Assembly: GCA_039619475.1 (NCBI GenBank)
Contig: CM077115.1
Span: 40,548,944-40,612,943, forward strand
DNA length: 64,000 nt
From: Icerya purchasi
Taxonomy: Eukaryota > Arthropoda > Insecta > Hemiptera > Monophlebidae
Direction: 5' to 3'
In this document: in pieces, positions 23,690-36,544 of the stretch
Numbering within the stretch: position 1 is the stretch's first letter
Layout: each line of letters starts with the position of its first letter
Translations under genes and position numbers: made by a program
The notes under the pieces: model-generated
Seen by the model: the letters and a program-made list of their open reading frames with translations, nothing else
What the model was told of the DNA's origin: nothing
Database searches by the model: none

Positions 23690-24450
23690 TTATTGAACCA
23701 GTTTTTTTATGTTATCAACCATCATATTGAGTCAACTGCTGCAGGGTCTGAGTTGTAAGCTATTAACAAGTATCGTCTGCATATGTAAAATTTTTTGTCC
23801 TAATAATTTTACATCACATAAATCGGTAATGTATATGATGAATAAGATTGGTCCTAATATAATACTGCCTTGGGGTAGTCATGTGCTGTATAGCTTGATC
23901 ACTGTATGTAAACTATATTAATTTTAGTTACATTATTTCTATTATTAATTAAATAAAACTTGTAAACCAGTTTTGAATAATACCTCGAAAGTCTGTAGAA
24001 TACAATTTCTCGATAATAATATATTATCATCAACAACGTCGAAAGCTTCCCGCAAATCGTAGTAAGTTGCTGCACAGCATCTTCCACATTCGAAATTCTC
24101 AGTTATATAAAAAATATGTTTAAACAGAGCAAGATCCGTTTTTCTTCCTTCTAAAAATCCGTACTGGTTATTGCTGAAAAAATTTTGCGTAATTTAAATA
24201 GTTTATCATTCTACGTTTAATAAAATTTTTCGAAAATTTTAGAAATTGTAGGAAGAATACAAATCTGACTATAGTTTGCCATATCCGTGTTTTTTTTTTT
24301 CACCTCCTTTATGCACTGCTGTTATTGTAGCCAATTTCACAGTATCAGGAAATTTCCCAATTTTTAAAGATTCCATTGAATAACTAAACGGTCTAACAAA
24401 AAACGATAGATTTTTGAATATTATTGATTTAATACCCACTTAAAAACTGT
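23690..24450 (-). pseudogene. Decayed jockey/CR1-type LINE reverse transcriptase
   Basis: Reading the minus strand from 24450 downwards: FPDTVKLATITAVHKGG, ANYSQICILPTISKIFEKF (the NYRPISxLPxxSKIxEK motif), YGF-like and GRKTDLALFKHI-like text, then EAFDVVDDNILL with the first catalytic Asp region. Next comes GSIILGPILFIIYITDL (QGSxLGPLLFxIYINDL), and finally a frame-shifted YADD equivalent near 23775-23790. Frames change at least four times, so only the order of motifs identifies it. Confidence 0.8.
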
Positions 24451-25734
24451 GGTACCGCAAAATATTTTATTTCGTTTTTTTTTTGTTTTTTTTTTTTACT
24501 TTTGGACAGTTCTGTTCACGTTCCGTTTTGACGATGCCAGTTACGAAGTCTCACAGTCTCGTTTGTATATCGCTATCGGGAACAGCGGGTGCTCATCACT
24601 GTAAAGTCCTGTGAGGAAGGTGATTCATATCATCTATAGCATCGGGCGGCGCTAATCTCTAGTGTGTGAACGATCAGACAGAGTCCGAGGAAGTCGAATG
24701 TGCTCGACATAGTACATTGTCACAGAGTTTTCTTCCTGAACATCCCTTTGATTGTGTTTCGAAAACATATTAATCCGAGTAACTGTTCCGGGACATAGTA
24801 CAGTGGTGATTTTCGGGTTCGCGAGATCGTAAATTAGGTAATTGGCAGTGGTTTAGAGACGTTTACGGAACAGGATTCGTGAAAAGCTATTATTTATTTA
24901 GTCGGTTAATGTGATTTAAGCATGAACTTCTAGTCACGACAAAAGGGTCGGTGTATTCCTCAATGAGCGATATAGACTTAAAATAAGATATACGTTAACT
25001 CTTGGTTAATTTACACCTGGTCATTGTGAAATCTCGGCCCTTATTTTGATATTTGACGTAACATCTTTGAGATATTTCGGACGTAGGTATATTGTCGTGT
25101 GTGAACAAATTTGCTGCTTTTTTTTTTTGGTGTTTTGTATGTTTACATCGGTGTTCGTATCCGATTTGGGCTCGACTCGGCCCGAGTTCGGTCAATTATG
25201 TGTATCTTTATTTTTCTTGCGATTTGGAAAAATTATTCTGGCATGTTTATGCTTCAGATTTTTGTTTAAATCATTGTATATATATATTATTTTTTTTTTT
25301 TTCTTTTTGTGTCAAGAAACTTATTTCGTGTTAATAGTTGATTCGTGCTTAAATCCATAGATATGTATTTTCTGTGTTCAAACTATTAATCTCGGGTGAG
25401 ATCTTTCCGTATTTTATATTTACCTCCGGTCGAATTTAGAACTGTATAATCGCTTTACTTATTTATTTATAACGGCATCTGGCGCCGCAGTTATCCATAA
25501 TGTGTCGGGTAGCTCGGGCACGTATTAGTTAAACTGTCGAGACTATTGAAATGCCATTACCGTCACCGGTTCAGCGTCAAGACGCTATTCACAGCTACGC
25601 TGTTAAACAAAATGTAATTACCACTACCATCACTAAAACACACTGATATAGCTAGCCAGTCTAGTCGGTCCGATAGCGCTGATGCTGTGACAACAGTCTC
25701 CAGAACAAAAACATCCATGTAATGAAAGTAAAAT
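24451..25734. other. Unassigned stretch before the jockey remnant
   Basis: A poly(T) stretch (24474-24500) is followed by about 1.1 kb of more complex sequence leading up to the LINE ORF1 at 25740. It could be the 5' UTR of that LINE or a separate relic. No coding motif recognised. Confidence 0.4.
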
Positions 25735-26550
25735 TAACCCGATCCATTTAGCATTTTTTTTTGATAATAATAAATGGAGCATAGTAAAAGGCAAAAAGAG
25801 AAGAAAATATTATACTTCCGACTCCTCCGGTTCTTCCCCAACACTTGTTAAACGTAACATTTTTGAATTGTTGTCAGCGGAAGACGAAAATAGAAAAGAA
25901 GAGAATAATGAACTGCAGATAGATAAAAGTCCTCAATGAGAATAATAAATACACTAACAGCAATGATAATGCCACCGGTGGGTAAATATTGTTGAGCGTG
26001 TGGCTTTCATTATCTCGCCATGAATGCCCCAGAAAATATAAAAATTGATAACAAGATAGTGCCAATCAAAACATACGTTAAATACCTAGGCTTGTACCTA
26101 AATCAGAAGCTAACATGGCGCAAGCACATTGACACAAAAAAAGCTGAACTCAGAATCAAAACTAACAAACTACATTGGCTATTAGGAAAACGGTCCCAAC
26201 TGTCCTTATAGAAAATAAACTGCTATTGTACAATCAACTACTCGCTCCGATATGGAAGTATGGATGCGAATTGTGGAGCTGTAGTGCAAAGAGCAATATT
26301 ATGAAAATTCAAAGATACCAAAATATAACACTCTGAGGTCAATCGTTGGCGCGCCATGGTACATAAGGAACAAAACCATACATGGTGACCTTTCATGGAT
26401 TATGTAGTTGATGTTATCAAGAGGATGGCAACAATATAATCACACAAACTAGACTGCAATTGGCCTACTGGATAATTCGCCACAAACGCAAGTGCGCTGA
26501 CTAAAAACCAAATAAAACCTTTAGACCTAGCTTAGTAATTTAAAAAAAAA
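25735..26550 (+). pseudogene. Internally deleted jockey-type LINE
   Basis: The + strand starts with an ORF1-like N-terminus (KWSIVKGKKRRKYYTSDSS, NIFELLSAEDEN, stop at 25938). About 50 bases later it jumps to the far C-terminal half of the RT: NAPENIKIDNKIVPIKTYVK, YLGLYLNQKLTWRKHI, LRIKTNKLHWLLGKRSQLSL. Then, after frameshifts, come NKLLLYNQLLAPIWKYGCEL and IVGAPWYIRNKTI. The whole endonuclease and RT core (several kb) is missing. It ends at an A-run (26540-26556). Confidence 0.85.
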
Positions 26551-26674
26551 AAAAAAAACCTTTGTAAAAACTATTCAAACATAAGTTACTAATACAGGGA
26601 CTAGTCACTGGACTACGAACCCTTCACGTCACAATCATTTACCATACCAGCTACTGATAGACAATAGGCTAGAA

Positions 26675-28000
26675 ATGGCTTCTAAAAAAAAAAAAAAAAA
26701 AAATCTGGACCAATTGTTTTTCCCGTTTTTAAACTCCTCACTGTTTCCATTATTTCTTCTCCCTAAATTTCATCCATGTTTGTTTCCGCCAGATCTTCTT
26801 GATTTGCTATTCTTTGGCGAGTTTGCCCTACTGCTATCAAATAACTTCTGGATGTAATTTTTTCATGCTGATATCCTGCCTTGCAAATTGGCTAATATTT
26901 GACCATTTTCTTCTTTCAGCAGGATACTATTTACCCTTCTAATAGTTCCTACAAATTCTTTGAATTTTTCATGAACATCGCACGTACTATGTAGGAGGGA
27001 CTGCAGGTTCTCTATTTCGCGACATTTCATACGCAACCATCTTTCTTTTGCTTCGCGAATTTCTTTCCGTATAAGTTTATTTAATCTCCGCCATTCCAGT
27101 TTATCAGGTTTATTATTTTTCCATCATTTAAATAATCTCATTAGTCATCCATGACTTTAGGCAATCGAGCTGTACCTACTATCTCCTTTTGAATCCTACT
27201 TTGTTTTGTTTTCCATATTTTCCGGGTCTCCTCTTCAGCGCTGTTTTCTGTATTCGAAAAAGTTGCTTTCTTCATATCATCTTCGACTCTTGTACATATC
27301 GCAGTTTGCTGAATCCTACGAATATCAATACATTCTGACGGGATTTTGATACTTTTCGATCTGCGCCTTGATCGGTTTGCGCCGATTTTACATCTTTTCT
27401 AAATTGTTTTTTCCGAAGAACTATGTAATCTATTTAATTACCTATCCTTCCCGAAGGCGATTCCCAAGTATAAGAAAGCCTTGCTGGTAATCGGCGAATC
27501 CTGTTCAACACAAAACTGTAATCATCTATTTGCAAGTTCATTTCTTGTTCCAACGCCAAAGCTCCCAACTTCTTGGCCACTTTTAACCTATTTTAGTATC
27601 CCAGTTATGACATTAATTTCACCTTTTCTCGTCGTTTTTAATAGTGTGTCCATTTCGCTATACCATTTTTTTAACTCGTATCAGCAGCTGTGGAGCATAT
27701 GTTTGTAATATTATATTTAGAGAACGATAATTCTAGTTTCAGTAACATTGTTCTGTCGGATTATAAAATCTGTTGCTAACTTAGCTATGTTCTTTGACAC
27801 TATGATTGCTACTTCACTGCTACGCTTATTATTATTCCTTAAATCTGAGTAATACATATTTGCACGTTTCACTTTTATAATTTGGCCAGCGTACACTTCG
27901 CTACAGTATGTGTCTATATTAAACCGTTTTCTTCTATATTGTCCACTTTTCCAGATTGAAACAAGCTCCAAGCACATTCCACGTGGCAATTCTAGTTTTT
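26675..28000 (-). pseudogene. LINE AP-endonuclease domain, RTE/CR1-like
   Basis: The minus strand from 28000 down reads SEVYAGQIIKVKRANMYYSD, then NNNKRSSEVAIIVSKNI and RQNNVTETRIIVL. In other frames come VNVITGILK (in place of INVIMGDFN), VGSFGVGTRNELANR, LQFCVEQDSPITS and LNRLHSSSEKTI. This is the order of the EEP endonuclease of insect 'endonuclease-reverse-transcriptase' elements, where GDFNAKVG is followed by G.FGxGxRNExGxxLxxFC. The GDFN catalytic motif is mutated and several stops break the frame. A linker piece (EEETRKIWKTKQSR) follows towards 27200. Confidence 0.75.
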
Positions 28001-30550
28001 TTGTTTAATACTTTAATATTTTAATTTTCCTATTCTTATCTGTATCGAGTATCGGCTGGAGAGGAGATTCTTCGCACTCTTTGATTATTTAAGAACTGCC
28101 CCGGACTAAGTGCTATTTTTTTATTGTTTCCAGCCATCATTGATTATTGAGAGAAATACTCTAATAGTTTCCCGTTGCCTGCTGAGGGATTTTCCGTTGT
28201 TATGGTTTACTCCCTTAGCCGAAAAAAAAAAACGATTTGAAGGCGTCGGACATTCGCCTACTCTCTCCAGATTGGTATTTACCATCCGACTGGAGCACGC
28301 GTATGTCTAAAACAAGTTTCTGATAGTCTATCGTAGTTAGCATAGTAAAAAGACGCTTAACGGTATTTATTGGCCGGAGCACCTTCGGCAAGTGAACCTC
28401 CCGCCGTTTTCTGTATCAGCTATGTATGTTGTGAGTTCCGCTTTAGCTTCGCTAATTAGCGCTAAGCCCGCCCCGACTAGAAAACTACCACCCTGCACGA
28501 CGTGCACATACAAAACTCACGTGGTTGTTGTTTCGTTTCTCCCGTTGAGCAGACTAGCACCTATAACGGTCGAGTGACTACTTACTAGAGAAGTTATAGA
28601 GCAACCTGTGCTCCACGCAGGGCAGAGGTATGACTAACAATTCTAATTCTTACGCTATGGCTAGAGAAACATTAGTTTTCTACTTTTCCATTGATTTTTA
28701 ACTAATTTTTTTAGTATAATCCGTTATCTGCAAACGGTCCCGCATATAAAAGATCAACGGCAATAAAAGAAACGGGTCTCAGTCTTTTTAGCGGGATATC
28801 GCTATGAAGGGAATTCAGTTGTTAACGGCTGAATGTAGAATACTTTTTTTTTTTTTTGTCAAGTTTATAACTCTACTAGCGCAAGATTAACTTTTAAAAA
28901 AATGGTGCAACTGAACATGAGGACTTTTCGGGGGAAAAAAACTTTCCACATATCCCTCCTAGTCCCAATCGCCACATAAATCGTTACTCTTTGTTCGCTG
29001 TTGTGTGCGCATTGTACGGACGATTACACCTGTCGCTGCTATGTAACCGCAATGAGTGTTTCGAAGATCAAACTTCTTTCTATGCGAAAAGGAGAATTTT
29101 CTCACTCCTATTCTTCTTTCCTGTCTCGGTTTCTAGATTATTGCATAAACTCTCTTTTACTGTTACAAAGTTCTGTTAGCATTGCTTATTTGCGAACAGT
29201 GTTCGCGGAATTTCTCCTTTCCTTGTTGCATCCGGTTATCCTTTTCTTCTCTTTGGATTTTGCAAGAAATACCATACTTATTTCTACGCTTCCTAACGTA
29301 GCTGTGCAATATCGGATAGGCAGGCTGGCGTTCTCTTCTATCCAGCGATCAAGAAACGTAATTTGGCCTTTTTCAACGGTGGACCATTAAAAATTATGCT
29401 ATTGCCCTACGCGATCACATGATATTTCTTCGAGAATTTCTTTTTTCTTCTGTTTCCTTCTCCGTCTAGTTACGCTGAAGCTCTACATCTTTGGTAGCTG
29501 CTTTCTCAACTGTTTTTAGTTTGTTGCATCTATCTATTTTCCCCCGCTCGATAAAATTTAGATGTTGCCGACGACTGCTGATAATCCGCAACGGGGCACG
29601 GCTTGACGTTGTCACCTGCCATCGTTTTGACGGGCCCACAGAGTCGCGTTCATATTTTAACGGCGTTAGTACCACCCAGATGCGTACGTTGTTTTTTTGT
29701 CGCTATGGGGGGGGTGTTTTATTTTTCTAAAGTTTCGCTTTCGACTCATGTCATACGTGTGACATTATTTAATACTCAGCAACGGCCATTACGCTCATTC
29801 TTTGTCTTCTTCTCGACCCCGCGCGGACGGGTCGCGTTTGTTCCGACAAGAAATTTTCATGCCCATTTTTTGTTTTTTTTTTAGTTTCCCCGATTAATTT
29901 CATCTTCACAAAGATCAGATCTCTTCCATTAAACGTTAAATAGTTTGGATAACTGGGCGAAAACTCGCACATCTATTAAGTAACTTTCCTACTTATCTGT
30001 CTGACACTAATCTTAATCTGAGCCGCTGAGTTCGCACCGTATTGGGTTTGTAATTTTTGAAAACATTCGGCTTTTTTAAATAGTGAAAAATCACTACATT
30101 TCCACATTAAAAGTCTCGCAATTGGATTAACAGCACTGATTTGGCAGTAATTTTCTTATATACTTAATATGGTACGCGTGCGTGATACACGAATGCTTGA
30201 CGACTATATAACTTTCAAATTGTCGTGCATCACCTTTCCGTTTACGTAAATCGGTGAAGCTTTTACAGAATCAATTCGACAATAATACGATTCTTTGGGA
30301 GCAAATGTACTGAACGAATTTTTTTAATATTCATATTATAAAGTTCGCGAAACTATTGTCGATGTCCATTATAGCCGTCTGTTTTCATTTTCTATGTGCA
30401 CTGTGATTTCCTATTCTCCTTTGGCTTTCTTTTTGTCTTTTTATTTTTCGAGGCAATTCTCCATTAACCTGTGTCTACTAATTATCATCTTCTCGTTGCA
30501 TCATCTTATCATTCGTAATTTTAGCTGTTCCTTCCTGCGCCGTTACTAAA
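28001..30550 (-). pseudogene. Probable ORF1 and 5' part of the same LINE
   Basis: Minus-strand translations are charged and non-repetitive but broken. At 29675-29466: VLTPLKYERDSVGPSKRWQV, IISSRRQHLNFIERGKI. Further on: APLKKAKLRFLDRWIEEN-like text around 29390-29300, and EKKRITGCNKERRN. Near 30500-30350: KRQKESQRRIGNHSA. Position and strand are right for the ORF1 upstream of the endonuclease at 28000. I do not see a zinc knuckle, so the assignment rests on context. The piece at 28180-28640 is GC-richer and not assigned. Confidence 0.4.
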
Positions 30551-30580
30551 TTTTGATTCTATCCTTTTATTTTCCTCGTT

Positions 30581-30607
30581 TTATTATTATTATTATTATT
30601 ATTATTT
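30581..30607. repeat. (ATT)n microsatellite
   Basis: Nine TTA/ATT trinucleotides. Confidence 0.95.
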
Positions 30608-30681
30608 TTAAAATAGTTTGTGGCTCCCAGAAGGCATCAGCCGGTCAGCAACCGTCTTCAAAATATAACTATAAGTATAAT

Positions 30682-30942
30682 CATGGGCGTCGCCAGCGGG
30701 GAGCGGAGGGGGCAGATGCCCCCTCTGGAGCCTTGAAACTTTTTAATCAATTGGTCACGATGAGTATTCATAAGCGCGTAATCATGGACAATTTGCCGGA
30801 AACCCACGAAAATTATGATTTAATTAAGATTCTTGTTTAACAAAATATGAAGCCTTTACAACTTATAAATTTTATTTTTCCTGTAACTCATATGCTCTTT
30901 CTATTATCCTCCCCCCCGGCTCATCGGCTGGCGACGCCCTTG
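30682..30942. mobile_element. hAT-type MITE, family 1, complete
   Basis: 261 bp. The termini CATGGGCGTCGCCAGC and GCTGGCGACGCCCTTG are inverted repeats. The flanking 8-bp target duplication AGTATAAT is perfect (30674-30681, 30943-30950). An 8-bp duplication and a CA(R)GGGCG start fit hAT. It has a C-run near the right end and no useful coding capacity. A second, end-less copy lies at 62364-62762. Confidence 0.92.
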
Positions 30943-31107
30943 AGTATAATATTGTTTATTCATAACTTTCACAGTATCTTTAGAAGTTATTATGCCATAT
31001 TTAAAGTTATATAACGCAACATTCTCTAAACGAAAACTTATATTCGTGTTCTTTAATCCAATGCATCCACACCTACATGCACACATCCTAAACATTTTCT
31101 CTTTTAG

Positions 31108-31110
<3 letters not shown>

Positions 31111-31155
<45 letters not shown>
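31111..31155. repeat. (TA)n microsatellite
   Basis: About 22 AT units. Confidence 0.95.
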
Positions 31156-31159
<4 letters not shown>

Positions 31160-32176
31160 CTTAGCTTATGTTATTGTAATGGCATGATAAAAAATCAAAT
31201 ATATAGAAGGCCTCAGAAGGGAACAGCGACTATTTCTTTTTAATTTTTTTCCCTTTTCTCTTCATTTTCTTTTTCTACCCATCACTCTATGTTTTTATCA
31301 TTCTTTGCTCATCCTATGCTATCAACACCATATTTTTACTTTGATACTTTCAAATTTTTTTCGTCTCGAATTTCATTCAGTATATTTCCTATTAATTTTA
31401 TCGAAATTTCTTCTTTTACATTGTGATCTATTTCACAAGCATTCCCATCTAATTTCTATGTAGGCATATTTTGTTCAATTAACTTCCATTCTCGTTTCAA
31501 CTAGTATTTCTAAAGTGCTGTATAGATTTTTTAGGTTTGTTTTCCCTTGCTTTTTTAATATAGTATTCGCATTATACATAGTTTTCTCGATAATTTTACC
31601 TTTCCAATGCTTTTTTTTATCCTATTTTATTCAGAATATCTTACAACTCCTCCTAAAACAACGGGTCTGTTTCTTTTTTCGCCTTCAAGGCTTCTTACTT
31701 TGTTAACTCGGTTAATTTACGTGTACACTGCATCTGGGCCAGAGGTATGAGAAAAGTTAGAACTGATTAAACTCTATGTTGAATTAAAATACGATTTAAA
31801 AAATGTGATCAGATTTTGGAAAGCAAGGAAAGATTCGGAAATAATGTTTTTTGCAATATAATACGATGACACACTAATCTGTGAGATTCGTATTATTAGT
31901 TTACGGTTTAGATGAAGTACACGCTAGTAGGAAAGTAACACATACATATTTACGATTCCCGAGATGTATATAAATTTTAATGTGACCCAGCACAAAATTT
32001 TTGTCTTCTTAAAGAAAAAACCAGGGAAGTATACATTTCGTATGATTCAGTATGGATCGACCGAAGGGGGTTTAATCGTTATTAGAAGAAGATCCGAAGT
32101 ATAGAATGTGTATAAGAAATTATAAAAACACACATATATATGTATATATATATATATATATATAACGTTAATGCCT
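31156..32176. other. T-rich DNA, possible LINE relic
   Basis: The minus strand of 31250-31700 gives Lys/Arg-rich broken translations (KKARENKPKKSIQ). These could be a LINE linker, but no diagnostic motif is present. A (TA)n array lies at about 32136-32163. Confidence 0.3.
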
Positions 32177-32184
32177 ACAATTAT

Positions 32185-32385
32185 CAGGCCTGGATTTAGG
32201 GGGGACTATATATATTTTTCGACATCGAAAATTCTACCCATTGTCTATATGATATTTAGTTTTGTCATTCGTGAATTAAAAATAATGTTATTAAATTAAA
32301 TTAAAGAAAATTTAGTTATTCTATAAAACCGATCATTTTGCCACTTCCGAAAAGGGCTCCTAATATTTCCGTAGCTCCGGGCCTG
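32185..32385. mobile_element. Short hAT-type MITE, complete
   Basis: 201 bp with termini CAGGCCTGG and CCGGGCCTG. The target duplication ACAATTAT is perfect (32177-32184, 32386-32393). The CAGGCC start is close to that of the 420-bp family at 46419 and 62835, but the interior differs. Confidence 0.9.
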
Positions 32386-32393
32386 ACAATTAT

Positions 32394-34199
32394 ATTTAAT
32401 ATTTTATACCGGAATTTTATTATAAGAAATATTAAAAATTGTACTATGGACATTTCTTTTTCTTTTTTTTTTTTGAGACACCGAAGTCGATATGAAAAGG
32501 TGTAAAAAAAAAAAAAGGTTGAGTGCGGCACTCTTAACAAGACGTTGAAGATGGTGAAATTGGGATTTTCATAATGTACTTAAAATGGGTCTGAAGACTC
32601 AGTTACCTTCTCATGGAATCATCACCCGCACTTATTTTCACCGAGATACTTTCTCTGGTGGTACCCAGTTCTATTTCAGATATTCGCTGGGACGGTTGAA
32701 TCCGGAACGAAGTTTCACACCTACGAGACTGTCCCCATGTTGGTTTAATAAGCGTCTCAACTACGAGGCTAGGGCGCTATCGGAAATTCAATATTTTCTG
32801 CGTTTCGATTTTCAATTCCAAACTTTGGCTGTATTATTATAGACTCTGGTCAGTATAAGTCACGCATATATCACGCATAACAGGAAACTGCATCCCCATT
32901 AAGACCTTCTCACCTGTATTTGGCCGCAACGCACACATGCTTATTTATTTTCTATCCATTTGCTTCCAGACGCTTTTAATGTTAATACGTGTCGTCTTCT
33001 GATATTTCTAAAAACGCGCAAGTAGTAATTAACGATGTGTGTGTGTGTATTCTGAAGTTTGGTTTAATTTACCGGAATGCTCGAGCAACGGCGTCGCGTC
33101 TAAGGACCACCTTTCGCCATCACTGGCGAAACCTGTTTCTGTTTTGATGTTTCGAGATTCGGATTTTTATTATTCTGATTATTCTTTTGTTTCGGTTTTT
33201 TTTTTTTTTTAGTCGTTCGGCAGATTATATAGTTTTCAATTGTAGTTTCCGTCGTTCGCAACAATTAAATGCGTTCAGAAAATCACTCGCGTTCGTAATA
33301 TAACTTACACGAAGAACTCTCCATTCACTTTAATCGACATTACGCCTTCTACTCGTTTCGCCCACCACCAGCTCCCGCTTACCCGCGTTTCGTGTCAATG
33401 TCGATCCCCCAACGTTTTTCGTTGAACAATTGACGTACGTCCCGCATTTCCTTTTTTTTCCTTTCGACGAAAGACACGTTAACCGTGGATACATCCAGAA
33501 ACAAAAAGAAGAAGAGTTAAGTTTTAATTCAAACGTTGACAATGTAAAGGAATTAACACGATAGACGAAGAAGAGAAAAAGAAATATAAGATTTGCAGCA
33601 AGGGGCGCTGGTAGCGGAACTATGAATAAACGACAAAAATGTAAAATACAACGCTCAACAGAAACGGGGTCATGAACATTCGAAGAAGATGTGATCAGCA
33701 TTACATACGAGAATACCTTCGTTTTATTCGGGTGAAGAAAATTTGGAAAGGAAACAAAAGAAAAACGAAGGGAGAAAGATAGTAGAGTACGACTAGAATA
33801 GCACGGGCGAATAATAGAATAATAGAAGCGACATCAGAGGGGAAGCAAAGGAAGAACAACGAGAGGGAAAGAAGATAAACGTCCCGCTTTTTATTTAAAT
33901 ATTCACACTTGCCGTCAGATGACAAATTTATGCGATAAAAAAAGGTAAAATTATGATAATATAATCAAACAGGCAGCAATTGCCCCTTAACTTAGTAATT
34001 ATCACACATTCAAAATATTTTTTGTCGACTCATCAGAGCACGAATGGAACTCTCTATGATCGATAACTATTAAAATAACTATATATTTGATTTATCGACA
34101 TACTCTGTGAATTTTTAATATCGTTATATATGCTACAGCCGATTGCTAATCGCGATAACAATGATATAATGTTGATTTTTATTTCTTTGCACATATGAA
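32394..34199. other. Unassigned DNA with poly(T) and a (TG)n run
   Basis: T/A runs lie at 32460-32475 and 33196-33211. A mixed-composition open stretch on the + strand at 32585-32842 shows no family motif. No gene called. Confidence 0.4.
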
Positions 34200-34798
34200 G
34201 CGTAATTATTCCTACACATTCCGGCCGTTTTAGTAGAGCGTTCTCCGCGCCCTACCTGTAAATTCCGAAATTACATGGGTGTTTGTTTTTTTGTTCCGTT
34301 CTGTTTTTGTTTTTTCTAAATGAAAATATTTTCTTCTTATTGCTGTTTAATAGTTCACGAGAGTCATAATCGATTGTGTTACACCCTTCGGATGCCGGGC
34401 AGTCGTGAGAACGAGCCGGGTTCGCAGAGATAATAGAATCAAAATTTAAGAAACGATCTATTAAACGAACTATTTTTTATTCCGGTTATTACTTTTTTTT
34501 CCCGGTGTCGGTCGCATAGACGAATATAAACATTTACTCTTTTTGTACGTGAGGCAGACTTTCTCACGATGCAAAATGCCGAGAATATAATAATATCGGC
34601 AGGGCAGGGCGCGGCGGTCGGTTTGCCGAAGCAGCTTTCTCAGTGAGCGGTTTGCTGGTGGCTGCCTTTTGTGCCGTATGACGAGGATGGTCTAATGATT
34701 CGGTGCTTTACGCGGAGTAGTTGGCATTAATGTTTCTCTCATCTTCATTCGATCAGATAGCAGCAGGATTAACAACTGTGTAACAAGCGACGTCGACG

Positions 34799-34879
34799 AT
34801 GGTCTGGCCGAGTCGTTTCCGCCCTTTGCTGTCGTCTTCCGAGGATAATCGTGACCAGGCCGGCCGCACTTTCAGATAA
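34799..34879 (+). CDS. Small open frame in GC-richer island
   Basis: ATG to TAA, 26 codons, starting MVWPSRFRPLLSSSED. It could be a leader (upstream) ORF if the island is a 5' UTR. No similarity recognised, and chance is a real alternative. Confidence 0.15.
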   Translation: MVWPSRFRPLLSSSEDNRDQAGRTFR

Positions 34880-35202
34880 CTATTAGAGCTTATCGCCGTT
34901 AACTCCGGCTTCGCCTAATCTATTAAAGCAAAGTAACCTTCTCGTCATTTGCAGGCGGACAAAGCGCGCCAACACCGTGAACCTACTGCCGCTACGTCTG
35001 ATACACGTATGCGTCGTCTGCCTATCTACTAATTATCTGACAGCAGATAATGCGAGAGCTTGCTCGACTTGGCTCTCTGCATTATTCCGTGCACTGCTCT
35101 GCCGATCGATTAATAGAGCTCCTCTGGCAGGAATGCTACGTTACCGGATTATGATCTGTCGTGTATAGAAGGAGGAAGAAGAGAAAACACGAAGAAAAGA
35201 TA

Positions 35203-35262
35203 CAACGAACAAGGGAAAAAACGAACAAGGGGAAAAACGAACAAGAGAAAAACGAAGAAAAG
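35203..35262. repeat. Short minisatellite, ~16-17 bp unit
   Basis: Three adjacent copies of AACGAACAAGGGAAAA-like units, followed by a decayed fourth. Confidence 0.8.
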
Positions 35263-35600
35263 AAAAAAGAAACTTTTCAGACGTCGCGGATGAAGCTGTT
35301 TGCTAAAATATAGTCTTAATATCGTCTCGAACTCATCGCTCATTTGGTCGTTGCCAGCATTAGGCAACAGCCGGTACCTGTGCCTGTATGCCTGCGTGTG
35401 TCACATCTTTTCGCACACCGAACGTATCAATTTTGCCGGCTGTAACGCGGCGACACGAACACGCGATATTCGGCAAAACGGTAAAGTTGATTGATGGAGT
35501 CGACCGGAATTCGTTTTTTCTTCCGCATACTCTAACCATCACCATTCTTCTCGTTGCAACGGTGTTTTTTGTTTTTTTTTGGGAGGGGGGTCTTTTAGTA

Positions 35601-36544
35601 TTTTAAAGTTCAAATTTCCGAAACAAAAATACGCTACTCGTATCTATTCCGATTTTATGCAGTTGGACGCGTCAAGTCCAAAAGCGATGGTTTCTGCAAA
35701 AAAAAAAAAAAAAGAGCAAGAAGTTTAGTGTATTATTGGTTTTTGTTTTTTTTTTGAACGAACCTAACCGAGGAACTTGCGAATTATTTCCCTTCCATGG
35801 GGACTTTATTATACGCGCCCTAATCTAATTATACCGAAGATTTTAACACCCTGATAATCGAATGTAAAAAAAACCTTTAAAATGTATTTCGCATCTCGGA
35901 TCTTGTAACGCAACCAAAACGTAGTTTTTTACCTGTCAGTTACAACTGAGGTTTTTTTATTAGTGTATAAACGAACAATAACTACACAACGAAAAAATAA
36001 TATGTTTTATTAATTTATCACCGACTTGTTTCGAAGGTAACACTCCATAATCATACATTAAGTTCCGAAGCAGGATGGTGATAGGTTTTGTTTTTTTTTC
36101 ATAATAAACAGTCGTTTCCGGAAATTATTTATTATAAGTAATCACTGTGAAAGCTTTAAATATTTAAGTTTTTTTTTTTTTATCAACCCATTGACAGTAT
36201 AATATAATTAATTAACTAATTAACGCTACACATTACATTGAAAACTATATAATTAAATAATAACTTGTATATTGCAGCACTCCCGGTGGCCAGGAAAGAA
36301 TTGACACTACATGGCGAAGGGATCTGGAAATTTATTATGGTGATAAGTTAATAAAACACACTATCTTTTTGCGCGCGCTTATATACTATTTTAATTTTCA
36401 ACAGTACTACGAAATAAAACAAGTGATATGAAATACCAATGATGGTAAGTCTTGTTTATATGGGGGAAGAAGACTTACATACGATAAATTTTAACAGAAT
36501 ATTTAATTAAAATTTACATACATACATATACATATACATATCTA
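35601..36544. other. AT-rich spacer with homopolymers
   Basis: A-run at 35698-35714; T-runs at about 35747, 36088 and 36170-36181. No gene recognised. Confidence 0.5.

Larger units (their letters stand above)
34200..35600 (+). promoter_or_regulatory. Less AT-rich island, possible promoter/5' region
   Basis: CpG-containing, low-repeat sequence stands out from the AT-rich surroundings (for example around 34595-34630 and 34780-34870). It includes an acceptor-like CATTTGCAG at 34946-34954 and a small ATG frame at 34799. It looks like conserved regulatory or 5' UTR DNA of a host gene on composition alone. Strand is a guess. Confidence 0.3.

Noticed and set aside
33330..33925. Two long minus-strand frames (123 and 74 codons)
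   Set aside because: Composition is low-complexity (Phe/Leu/Ser runs from purine-rich DNA on the + strand), with no splice context or family motif.
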